Positions 25,411 through 32,927 of a stretch of DNA of 64,000 nucleotides are shown here, piece by piece. The position numbers were made by a program, and so were the translations under genes. Source of the stretch: Enhygromyxa salina (GTDB lineage Bacteria > Myxococcota_A > Polyangia > Nannocystales > Nannocystaceae). Under the pieces are notes generated by a model. It saw nothing but the letters and a program-made list of their open reading frames with translations. It was not told where the DNA came from and searched no databases. The stretch is taken from NCBI RefSeq assembly GCF_002994635.1, contig NZ_PVNL01000058.1, positions 51,175 through 115,174 of the forward strand. The letters run 5' to 3'. The number at the start of each line of letters is the position of its first letter. Position 1 is the stretch's first letter.

Positions 25411-27072
25411 TCACGCAGCGCCGCCGCTGAGCCGCAGTCGGACCTCGAACCGAGCTCCCCCGAGCGCCTCGCTGTGCCCGACCGAGATCTCGCCGCCGTG
25501 GTCCAGCACGATCTTCTTCACGATCGCCAACCCCAGCCCCGTCCCGTGCACCCGGGTGGTCTCATACGGCTCGAACACCAGCTCCCGCCGCTCGTTGGCG
25601 ATGCCCGGGCCGTTGTCCTCGACCACCAGGCACGCCACCCCCCGATCGGCGACCGAGCGCGCAGACACCCGGATCCGCGGCTGCTCGACCCCGGCCTCGC
25701 GGGCCGACAGCGCCGCGTTCTCGGCCAGGTTGACCAGCACTTGCTTGAGCAGCTGACGATCGCCGAGCACCTCGAGCCCCTCGGTCCCCACGTCGATCTC
25801 GAGCGCCGCGTCGACGTGCACGTAGGCCCGCTCGAACTCGACGAGGATCCGCGCGAGCGCGACCGCCTCGAGCTCGACCTCGGGCAGCTTGGCGAATTGC
25901 GAGAAGCTGGTGACCATGCGCCGCAGCGACTCGACCTCGTCCTCGACGATCTCGACCGAGTCGCGCAGCAGCGCGGAGAACCGCGCGTCGTTGCCGGGAT
26001 CCTTCTCGCGCAGCTGCTGGACCGCGAGCTGGATCGGCGTCAGCGGGTTCTTGATCTCGTGGGCGATCCGGCGGGCCATCTCTTGCCACGCCCCGACCCG
26101 CTGCAGGTACGCGATCCGGCGCCGCGTGTGCTCGAGCTCGTCGAGCATCGTGTTGAACGCGCTCGCCAGCTGCCCGAGCTCGTCGGCCCCGAGCCGCGGG
26201 GCCCGGACCGAGAGGTCGCCCGAGGCGACGCGACGCATGACCTCCGACAGATCCGAGACCTTGCGGGTGGTCCGGCGGGCGATCAGGATCCCGGCGAGGA
26301 TCGCCACGAACAGCACCAGCGAGCTGGCCACGGTCAGCGCCGTGATCACGGCCCGCCGGACCTCGTCGCGCTCGGCCATCCGGACCTCGCCGCCAGCGCC
26401 CTTGACCTCGATCGCGCCGAGATCCCGGGCGAGCTCGCCGAGCTGCTGGTGGCGGGTGCGGATGCTGGGGTCGACCGCCCAGGTGACGCGCACCAGCCCG
26501 CCCGTCTCGCTCAGCGGCCACTCGAGGGGCACGTGAATCCACTCGTCCACGGCCACGGAAGCGCCGGGGTCCCCGGTCGCGCTCGCCAAGTCACGCGCAG
26601 CATCGGCGCCGCGGCCCACGATCACCGCCTCGACACCCGGTCGCTCGATCACGACCTCGATCACGTCCGCGCGCGCGCGGATCCAGTCGTCCAAGAACGC
26701 CTCGAGCGGGGCGCCGTCGAGCCCGCGCAGCTCGTGGGGCAGCAGCTGCGTGCGAGCGCGGAACGCCTCGCGCTGGGCCGCGGCGAGCTCCTCGTAGTAG
26801 GGCTCGGCCAGGCGCAGGGCCTGATCTTGCAGCTCGACCTGCTGCTCGCTGACCTGGTCGTAGTACTGGACCGTCAGCGCCACGAGGTAGCTCGTCGCGC
26901 CCACGCACAGGATCCCGATCGCAACCAGTGAGATCGTGATTCGAGCCTCGAGACGCCCCCACCAAGGCGGCCGCGCCTGCAGCTCGCGGTGCTGCTCGAC
27001 GGCCCGAAACCCCTGGGTGCCTCGGCGTCCAGCTCGAGAGCCGGCCTTGCGCGCTCGCTCGCTCGCAGCCAT
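25411..27072 (-). CDS. NtrY-like membrane histidine kinase
   Basis: 553 residues. The first transmembrane helix is at about 44-68 (ITISLVAIGILCVGATSYLVALTV). A periplasmic sensor domain of about 170 residues is followed by a second helix (AVITALTVASSLVLFVAILAGILIARRT). Then come HAMP (VMRRVASGDLSVRAPRLGADELGQLASAFN), HisKA with His in MARRIAHEIKNPLTPIQLAV, and an HATPase domain (NLAENAALSAREAG, VEDNGPGIANE, GTGLGLAIVKKI). This is the architecture of NtrY, which usually phosphorylates the enhancer-binding regulator NtrX; no ntrX is in the window. It lies 6 bp after the DUF4390-like gene, so the outer-membrane, DUF4390 and kinase genes form one operon. An envelope-stress role is inferred from that context. 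Confidence 0.88.
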   Translation of the reverse strand: MAASERARKAGSRAGRRGTQGFRAVEQHRELQARPPWWGRLEARITISLVAIGILCVGATSYLVALTVQYYDQVSEQQVELQDQALRLAEPYYEELAAAQREAFRARTQLLPHELRGLDGAPLEAFLDDWIRARADVIEVVIERPGVEAVIVGRGADAARDLASATGDPGASVAVDEWIHVPLEWPLSETGGLVRVTWAVDPSIRTRHQQLGELARDLGAIEVKGAGGEVRMAERDEVRRAVITALTVASSLVLFVAILAGILIARRTTRKVSDLSEVMRRVASGDLSVRAPRLGADELGQLASAFNTMLDELEHTRRRIAYLQRVGAWQEMARRIAHEIKNPLTPIQLAVQQLREKDPGNDARFSALLRDSVEIVEDEVESLRRMVTSFSQFAKLPEVELEAVALARILVEFERAYVHVDAALEIDVGTEGLEVLGDRQLLKQVLVNLAENAALSAREAGVEQPRIRVSARSVADRGVACLVVEDNGPGIANERRELVFEPYETTRVHGTGLGLAIVKKIVLDHGGEISVGHSEALGGARFEVRLRLSGGAA

Positions 27073-27078
27073 CGCCGC

Positions 27079-27726
27079 TCAGTCCTGTTCCCGCGGCACG
27101 TAAAAGGGGTGGGTCCGAAACTCGACGAGCTTCTCCGCCTTGGGTCGCGAGCGCACGAACATCCCGACCCAGCGCGAGAACACCTCGAGATCGCGATCTT
27201 GGCCCCGCGCCACGCCCCCGCTGCCGCCGCTCTTGCTCTGGATCGGGTTGCGCTGGGCGACGACCTGCACGAAGTGGATCTGGTCCTCTCCGCGCGGGAT
27301 GTCGGGGGTCTTGGCGATCACGACCGACAGCGTGGTCGCGGCCTTGATCGCGTCGTCGCGCAGGGCGTAGCGACGCACCGTCGGCTGGGCGCCGCCGCCG
27401 AGCGTGGTCTGGACGATGTAGTCTTGATTCCAGGGATCCCACTGCACGCTGATCTCCACGTGGGCCAGCGAGCTGGGGGTCCGCGAGCCCTTCGCGTACA
27501 CGCCCAGGTCGTAGACCAGGCGGGTCGGGTACCCGCCGTCGAGCATCTTCATGGCTTGCTTGTCCGTGGTCCGCAGCAAGTCGGGGATCGCCACGCGCAT
27601 CTTGAGCTCGCGGCTGGTGAACGAGAAGTCGGCCTTGCGTCGCGGCAGGGTCTCCGGCGCGGCCCCGAGCAGCACGGTCAGCGCGGGGCTCGCGACAAGC
27701 AGCGCGACGAAGCGGCGGCGCCTCAC
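27079..27726 (-). CDS. DUF4390-like secreted protein
   Basis: 215 residues. A basic N-terminus (MRRRRF) and hydrophobic core end near AAPET, giving a cleavable signal peptide. The mature part is beta-rich (KMRVAIPDLLRTT, RLVYDLGVYAKGSR, VEISVQWDPWNQDYIVQTT) and resembles DUF4390, a periplasmic family that in other proteobacteria sits next to ntrY. The family function is unknown. Its ATG overlaps the stop of the Omp85-like gene by four bases (ATGA at 27726-27723), and its stop is 6 bp before the kinase ATG. The C-terminal region is hydrophilic and charged. Confidence 0.7.
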   Translation of the reverse strand: MRRRRFVALLVASPALTVLLGAAPETLPRRKADFSFTSRELKMRVAIPDLLRTTDKQAMKMLDGGYPTRLVYDLGVYAKGSRTPSSLAHVEISVQWDPWNQDYIVQTTLGGGAQPTVRRYALRDDAIKAATTLSVVIAKTPDIPRGEDQIHFVQVVAQRNPIQSKSGGSGGVARGQDRDLEVFSRWVGMFVRSRPKAEKLVEFRTHPFYVPREQD

Positions 27727-29375
27727 AGCGGCACCCGCCGCAGCACGTTGCCGACCGACAGGTCGATGGTCCCAATGCTGGTGTCCAGCTTGAGCCCAAA
27801 GTTGGCGTTGAAGCCGACCGGCGCAGCGAGCTCGCCGAGCGCCCGCCGCTCGCTTCGCTGCGCGCGGGTGCCCGTCAGCGTGAACACGCCAGCCGAGAAG
27901 AACAGATAGCCGCCGTACACGAACGAGGTCTGCGGCCGGCGAAACAGCGGGATCCCGTACTCGAGATCCACGCGCCCGCCCAGGCTCGCCAGCGCGTACG
28001 CGTTGACGCCGGTCTTGAACGTGTCGACGGGCCAGCGGGTCGAGTACTGCAGACCCATGGTCCGCCCCGGGGTCCAGTCCGCGAGGTCACCGGGCAAGAT
28101 CATCTCGAAGCGCGGGGCGTCGCCCGCGATCTGCCCGCCCCACAGGCTCGGCGTCAGCCAGTGGCCCCACGGCAGCCGAAACGAGTAGCCGCCACCGACC
28201 AGCACCCTCAGGTACTCATAGCTGGACCCGATCGCGGGCGAGGACAGCTGCACGTCGACGCGGACGTGCCCGCCCTTGCCGATGATCGCCGCCCGGTTGC
28301 GCTGGTCCCAGATCAGCGAGAACTCGGCCGAGCTCAAGAAGTGCATGCCGTGCTCGAGCTGCAGATCGAGCTCGCGCAGATCGCCGTTCGGGAGGGTCTG
28401 AACTGGGATCTCGGCGGGATCGGCCCCACCCTGTGACCGCGCATCGATCGCCTCGAACCGAAAATCGATGCCCAGGCGCAGATCAGCCCGGACCGGGATC
28501 GTGACCCCGACGACGCTGCCGTAGCGAGAGTAACGGAGCGTGTCGAAGTTGCTCGGGTTCGGATCGTAGTCCTCCCCGGCCACGCGGTACGGTTCATTGG
28601 CCAGGATCGCGTAGGCGCTGCCGGCCACGCCGATCGGCGAGCCGGCGATCACGGGCAGCTCCGTGTACAGCTCGTAGGCCTGCTGACGCTGGTCGTCGGC
28701 CACGCCCCGGGCCTTGGTCCCGACCACGAACGCGGCGCCAAGGTGCACGCGGCTGCCCGCGAGGTTGCGCTCCATCAGATCGAAGCCGCCCGCGAACGGG
28801 GTCAGCAGCGAGCTCGCGGCGCTGACCTGGCGGATCACCAGCGAGCCACGCTCGTGCAGATCCACGACCAGCGACGCGCTGTCGGAGTTGCGCGAGACCG
28901 GGACCAGGCGGATCGCAACTTGGTCGAAGTAGCCGGTCGCGGCGAGCCGCTGGACCGCGCGATCGATCCGGGGATCTTCCGGCCAGAACACCTGCTGACC
29001 CTCGACGAGCCCCTCGGCCTCGAGCGCCTCGGTGATCTGCTTGGCCGTGACCTGCTTGCGCCCGCGGATCTGGAGCGCGACGATGTGAACCGTGCGCTCG
29101 ATCGGCCCTTCGACCAGCACGCCCGCGTCATCCATGCCCGCCGTCTCGTCGGCCCGGGCGGCCCGGGGCGAGCGGTCCACGGGAGCAGCCCGGGCGGGCT
29201 CGACCGGCGGCGCCGCGATGGCCACGCTCGGCGCGAGGGAGAGCGGCAGCAGCACCAGGGCGACCGCCAAGCCCAGCCCGACCCTGCGCGCCCCGGGTGG
29301 CCAGGATTTTACCCAGGAGCCCCGCGCGTGGCTGTCCTGGGGTGCGAGATGCCGGCGACGCGGGGTCAGCCACAC
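27723..29375 (-). CDS. Omp85-family outer-membrane protein (POTRA plus beta-barrel)
   Basis: 550 residues. A signal peptide core (VGLGLAVALVLLPLSLAPSVAIA) is preceded by a basic N-terminus. One POTRA-like domain lies at about 95-185 (VHIVALQIRGRKQVTAKQITEAL, RIDRAVQRLAATGYFDQVAIRLV). The remaining residues alternate aromatic-rich strands as in a BamA/TamA barrel (LRYSRYGSVVGVTIPVRADLRLGIDFRF, SAEFSLIWDQRNRAAIIGKGGHVRVDVQL). The chain ends in VPL rather than the usual terminal aromatic residue. The start is GTG 29375; no nearer start gives a complete signal peptide. It overlaps the DUF4390-like gene by four bases. With one POTRA it is not the housekeeping BamA and may assemble or secrete a specific substrate. 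Confidence 0.82.
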   Translation of the reverse strand: MWLTPRRRHLAPQDSHARGSWVKSWPPGARRVGLGLAVALVLLPLSLAPSVAIAAPPVEPARAAPVDRSPRAARADETAGMDDAGVLVEGPIERTVHIVALQIRGRKQVTAKQITEALEAEGLVEGQQVFWPEDPRIDRAVQRLAATGYFDQVAIRLVPVSRNSDSASLVVDLHERGSLVIRQVSAASSLLTPFAGGFDLMERNLAGSRVHLGAAFVVGTKARGVADDQRQQAYELYTELPVIAGSPIGVAGSAYAILANEPYRVAGEDYDPNPSNFDTLRYSRYGSVVGVTIPVRADLRLGIDFRFEAIDARSQGGADPAEIPVQTLPNGDLRELDLQLEHGMHFLSSAEFSLIWDQRNRAAIIGKGGHVRVDVQLSSPAIGSSYEYLRVLVGGGYSFRLPWGHWLTPSLWGGQIAGDAPRFEMILPGDLADWTPGRTMGLQYSTRWPVDTFKTGVNAYALASLGGRVDLEYGIPLFRRPQTSFVYGGYLFFSAGVFTLTGTRAQRSERRALGELAAPVGFNANFGLKLDTSIGTIDLSVGNVLRRVPL

Positions 29376-29589
29376 GGCGCGAGTGTACTCGACTCGCCGC
29401 CGCGGTCGGCTGTGCGCATGGGCATGGGGCCCGACGTGGCCGGGCCGCGGTCAGAGATCTCGCCGCGCCAGTTCCGGTGAACGGCGTTTCATGCGACACC
29501 ACAGACGATCGTCACCAGTTCAGATACGCGAGAAGCACGCACCCGCGCTCGCGGATCGACTGCGGAACCGCAAAGATCACGACTTCGCC

Positions 29590-30024
29590 ATGCCCCCCGA
29601 CCGCGACGAGACACGCGAACTCTACAATCGCAGCGTGGACGAGCCCCGCCCGGTCCTGTGCGTCGAGGACAACGACGCGAACTTCGCTCTGATCAAGCTC
29701 GTGCTCGAGAAGACCGGGCTGTGGCTCGTGACGCGCGCGAACGATGTCGTCCAAGCTCGCGCCGCGCTCGAGCAGCGACGACCCGCCGTCGTCCTGCTCG
29801 ACCTCGATCTCCCGGGCGTCGGCGGGCTCGAGCTCGCCCGCGAACTCAAGGGCTCGCCGGCCTGGTCGACGCTCCCGATCGTCGTGGTCAGCGCGAGCGT
29901 GATGCGACAAGAGCACGTCAAGGCGCGCGAGGCTGGGTGCGAGTTCTTCCTCGAGAAGCCGTTCGACATCGCGGTCCTGCGCGCGACCGTGCTGCAGGCA
30001 GCTACCGCGAGCTCGGTCAGCTGA
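29590..30024 (+). CDS. Single-domain response regulator
   Basis: 144 residues. The receiver domain alone: acidic pair in LCVEDND, phospho-Asp71 in VVLLDLDLPG, Ser/Thr in IVVVSAS, and Lys in FLEKPFD. There is no output domain, as in CheY- or DivK-type relay proteins. The partner kinase is not known; the NtrY-like kinase lies 2.5 kb away in a separate divergent operon. A short 15-residue charged leader precedes the domain from ATG 29590; GTG 29634 (VDEPRPVLCVEDN) would give a minimal domain. It converges with the GlmU-like gene, overlapping by 8 bp at the 3' ends. The 214-bp upstream gap is shared with the Omp85-like gene. Confidence 0.85.
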   Translation: MPPDRDETRELYNRSVDEPRPVLCVEDNDANFALIKLVLEKTGLWLVTRANDVVQARAALEQRRPAVVLLDLDLPGVGGLELARELKGSPAWSTLPIVVVSASVMRQEHVKAREAGCEFFLEKPFDIAVLRATVLQAATASSVS

Positions 30025-30793
30025 TCCAGCCCCGCGCCCGCCCCCGGGCCTCGAGCTCGGTCAGCTGCTCGGGCGTGTTCACGCCCGCGACCTCGTCGGC
30101 CTCGACCTCGACGACGGCGACCTCGCCCGCGCGGGCCCGCAGCGCGACGAGATCGGTCAGGTAGATCTCACCCGCCGCGTTGTCGGCCCCGAGCAGCGGC
30201 AGCTCGCGGCGGAGGTGATCGGCGCGGACGCAGTAGACCCCCGCGTTGCACTCGTCGATCTCACGCTCGGCCTCGCTGGCGTCCTTGTGCTCGCGGATCG
30301 CCACGCAGCGGTGGGTGGACGGGTCGCGCACGATCCGTCCGTAGCCGGCTGGATCCGCGGCGCGAAAGCTGGCCAGGCTGAGCCCTGCGGAGCTGCGACC
30401 GCACGCCAGCGCGAGCGCCTGCAGGGTCTGGGCGCGCAGCAGCGGCACGTCACCGCTGAGGATCAGCACCGATCCGTCGACGTCGTCGCCGAGGATCGGG
30501 AGCGCGCACATGACCGCGTGTCCGGTCCCGCGCTGCTCGGCCTGGACGGCGAAGTCCACGGCCCAGCCCTCGCCCCGCCCCTCACTAGACAGCAGCCGCG
30601 CCCGCACGAGCGCCTCGACCTCCGGGCCCTGATGACCGACCACGACGATCGAGCGCGCGACGCCGAAGCGCCGGGCCGCCCGCAGCGGGTGCAGGACCAG
30701 CGGCTCGCCAGCGAAGGGGTGCAGGACTTTAGCCAGCTCCGAGCGCATCCGCGTGCCCTTGCCGGCGGCGAGCAATATGGCGACCGTGTTCAC
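30017..30793 (-). CDS. Stand-alone UDP-GlcNAc pyrophosphorylase (GlmU N-terminal domain)
   Basis: 258 residues forming only the nucleotidyltransferase half of GlmU, which makes UDP-N-acetylglucosamine from UTP and GlcNAc-1-phosphate. Signature motifs are in order: LLAAGKGTRMRS (Arg15), Lys22 in LAKVLH, EQRGTGHAV, LILSGDVPLL (metal Asp), GYGRIVRD, ECNAGVYCV, EIYLTDLVAL and VAGVNTPEQL. Usual GlmU is about 450 residues with a left-handed beta-helix acetyltransferase; here the stop follows directly after the first domain. The common LPKVLH reads LAKVLH. Either a separate acetyltransferase exists elsewhere or this enzyme serves another sugar pathway. It does not look broken, as the catalytic residues are intact. 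Confidence 0.87.
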   Translation of the reverse strand: MNTVAILLAAGKGTRMRSELAKVLHPFAGEPLVLHPLRAARRFGVARSIVVVGHQGPEVEALVRARLLSSEGRGEGWAVDFAVQAEQRGTGHAVMCALPILGDDVDGSVLILSGDVPLLRAQTLQALALACGRSSAGLSLASFRAADPAGYGRIVRDPSTHRCVAIREHKDASEAEREIDECNAGVYCVRADHLRRELPLLGADNAAGEIYLTDLVALRARAGEVAVVEVEADEVAGVNTPEQLTELEARGRARGWIS

Positions 30794-30859
30794 CCGAGCA
30801 CGCTACGGGATCGGGCGCGCGCGACCAAGCTGCCCAAACCAGGGTACCCTGCCCGCGCG

Positions 30860-31330
30860 ATGGCTGACGCGCGCTTCTCGAGCTTCTCCGAGTTCTTCCC
30901 CTACTACCTGGGCGAGCACCGCAACCCCACATGCCGGGCGCTGCACTTCGTCGGCACCGCCGGCTTCTTCGCGCTCGTCGGGTGGTCGCTGCTGTCGTCG
31001 CCTGCGCGGTTCGGCCCGGTGCTCGCGGCGATCCTCGCGCTCGGCGTGATCGGCAACCTGATCGAGCGCCATCGCAACGCCGCGCCCCTGATGCTCGGGA
31101 TGATCGCGCTGGGCGTGTGGGCCCAGCCGTGGCTGCTCGCGGGCGTGGTCTGGGCCTACCTGTTCGCATGGATCGGCCACTTCAAGATCGAGCACAACCG
31201 CCCGGCAACGTTCACCTATCCGCTGTGGTCCCTGATGGGCGACTTCAAGATGTGGAGCATGATGGCGGTCGGCAAGCTGTGGTCGGGAGACCCGATCGAA
31301 GCGCTGGGCCTGCAGGTGCCGGACGCTTGA
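30860..31330 (+). CDS. Mpo1/DUF962-family membrane protein
   Basis: 156-residue integral membrane protein of the DUF962/Mpo1-like family. In yeast Mpo1 is a dioxygenase acting in alpha-oxidation of 2-hydroxy fatty acids. Conserved His pairs are visible (YYLGEHRNPTCRALHFVGT and AWIGHFKIEHNRPATFTYPLWSLMGDFKMW), matching the family HxxxH and ExNRPATFxYP blocks. Three to four hydrophobic segments lie between them. The function here is inferred only from the family. The gene ends in a strong stem-loop and a repeat copy, and it converges with the peroxidase gene. Confidence 0.86.
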   Translation: MADARFSSFSEFFPYYLGEHRNPTCRALHFVGTAGFFALVGWSLLSSPARFGPVLAAILALGVIGNLIERHRNAAPLMLGMIALGVWAQPWLLAGVVWAYLFAWIGHFKIEHNRPATFTYPLWSLMGDFKMWSMMAVGKLWSGDPIEALGLQVPDA

Positions 31331-31346
31331 GCGGCCAAGCGTCCGG
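31319..31346. terminator. Strong stem-loop between convergent genes
   Basis: A perfect 11-bp stem CCGGACGCTTG/CAAGCGTCCGG with loop AGCGGC overlaps the TGA of the Mpo1-like gene. No T-tract follows. Its place between two convergent genes suits a bidirectional transcription end or mRNA stabiliser. Confidence 0.6.
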
Positions 31347-31354
31347 AAGTGTGT

Positions 31355-31417
31355 TCAGCTCGGGTCAGGCTTCTGACCCGCTTGCAGGCGCCGTTCGTGG
31401 CCTGATTCACCTTGGGC
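31355..31417 (+). repeat. Single copy of the 75-bp hairpin repeat
   Basis: TCAGCTCGGGTCAGGCTTCT followed by GACCCGCTTGCAGGCGCC, then a diverged right part (GTTCGTGGCCTGATTCACC). The stem CGGGTCAG/CTGACCCG is intact. It occupies the gap between the convergent Mpo1-like and peroxidase genes, right after a separate terminator-like hairpin. Confidence 0.9.
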
Positions 31418-31433
31418 CGCGATCTGCCTTCGC

Positions 31434-32690
31434 TCAGGGCGCGAACGGGTCCGACCAACGCGGGTCGTCGGCGAGCGTGGGGTCGGTCAGCGTGCCCAGG
31501 AACGCCACCAGCGCCGCACGGTCGGCCGCGTTGAGGTTCAAGCGGATCGGCGCGCCGCCGTTTTGCGGGTCCCGCAGCCGCGGATCGAGGTTCGGGTGGG
31601 CCTCGATGCCGCTGTCGTAGTGCTCGACGACCTCGGCCAGGGTCTCGAACCGCCCGTCGTGCATGTACGGACCCGTGAGGGCCACGTTGCGCAGCGACGG
31701 GCTCTTGAACTTGCCGTCGTCCGCTGCGAGGCCGGTGGTCTCGCCCAGGCCACCGTCGCTGGCGTCGAGCAACCCGTTGTTGACCGGCTCGTCGACAAAC
31801 CACAGCGCGAGGTTGGTGAGCGGCGGCGGCTGACCTCCTGGCAGCGGCGGCGTGAGCGAGTTCCCCGGCATGTGACAGGCGCCGCAGCGTCCCGGGCCGA
31901 AGAACAGATCCTTGCCGCGGTTTTGCTCGGGGGTGAAGTTGGGGAGGTCCTGGGCGATGTCGCCGTTCACGAGGGCCACGCCCTCGTCCCAGGCTGAGCT
32001 GTACGACGCGATCGAGCGCACGAACTGCGACAGCGCCTGTGAGATCCGCTCGGCGCTGACTTGCGCGTCGCCAAACGCGGCCTCGAACATCGGCGCGTAG
32101 TAGTCGGTCGTCGACACCCGCGCGACCAGCTCGTCGAGGGTCAGGCCCATCTCGGCGGCGTCCTGGATCGGCATCAGGACCTGGTCTTCGAGCGTGTCAG
32201 CCCGCTCGTCCCAGAACATCGCGCCGCGCTCGTACCAGCGCAGGTTGGCCAGCGGCATCGAGTTGCGCCGGGTCAGGTCACCCGCGAAGCCCTCGGACAG
32301 CACGGCCGTGTCCGAGAAGCCCGACGCGGGATCGTGGCAGCTTCCGCATGCGACCGTGCGGTTTTCGCTCAGCTGGCGATCCCAGAACAGCACGCGCCCC
32401 AGCGTCGCGCCAGCGTCGGTGATCGGGTTGTCGCCTGGCGTATTGTCGACCGCGTCGACGCGCGGCGTCTCGAAGTGCGCGGGGAGGTCGTGGCCATAGT
32501 CCAGCAGCTCCGCTGGCAGCACCGGCTCGTTCAGCGCTGGGTCATCCTCGGTCTGCGCGGTGTCGGTGTCGCTGCCAGCGTCGGTGGCTTCGGGATCACA
32601 AGCGATGAGCAGCAAGGGCGCGAGCAGGGCGAGGACGCTGGCGTGGCGAGTAGGGTTAGTCCGGTGCAAGGGGTATGGCGCGGTCGACAT
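31434..32690 (-). CDS. Di-haem cytochrome c peroxidase/MauG-like lipoprotein
   Basis: 418 residues. The lipoprotein signal ends LLLIAC (Cys31). Two c-type haem sites are present: CGSCH at 115-119 and CGACH at 269-273, spaced as in bacterial di-haem peroxidases and MauG. Other family blocks are LGRVLFWDRQLSENRTVACGSC, the region GDLTRRNSMPLANLRWYERGAMFWDERADTLEDQ, and FKSPSLRNVALTGPYMHDGRFETL with the distal Met/His candidates. Peroxide reduction or another oxidative role is inferred. It is anchored to a membrane by lipid, unlike the soluble periplasmic prototypes. An acidic Thr/Asp linker follows the anchor. Upstream, 32691-32927 (237 bp) contains no gene and presumably holds its promoter. 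Confidence 0.92.
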   Translation of the reverse strand: MSTAPYPLHRTNPTRHASVLALLAPLLLIACDPEATDAGSDTDTAQTEDDPALNEPVLPAELLDYGHDLPAHFETPRVDAVDNTPGDNPITDAGATLGRVLFWDRQLSENRTVACGSCHDPASGFSDTAVLSEGFAGDLTRRNSMPLANLRWYERGAMFWDERADTLEDQVLMPIQDAAEMGLTLDELVARVSTTDYYAPMFEAAFGDAQVSAERISQALSQFVRSIASYSSAWDEGVALVNGDIAQDLPNFTPEQNRGKDLFFGPGRCGACHMPGNSLTPPLPGGQPPPLTNLALWFVDEPVNNGLLDASDGGLGETTGLAADDGKFKSPSLRNVALTGPYMHDGRFETLAEVVEHYDSGIEAHPNLDPRLRDPQNGGAPIRLNLNAADRAALVAFLGTLTDPTLADDPRWSDPFAP

Positions 32691-32927
32691 CGTCCCGGCT
32701 CATTGCAGATGTCATACCGTGCACATTGGTCCTCGAGCGCTGACGCCAGAGCTACACATGTGCCCGCGCACGGGCGGCTCTCCGAGCAATTGAGCGACAA
32801 GACGCGGAGCGACGGTGCTGCGGTGCCGGACCGTCGCGACCGTCCCCCGAGCTGTCGGACGGTCCGCCGACGGACGGCCGACCCGACCGGCTCAGCGTGC
32901 GAACAGCTCGGGACTCTCGAAGGAGCG

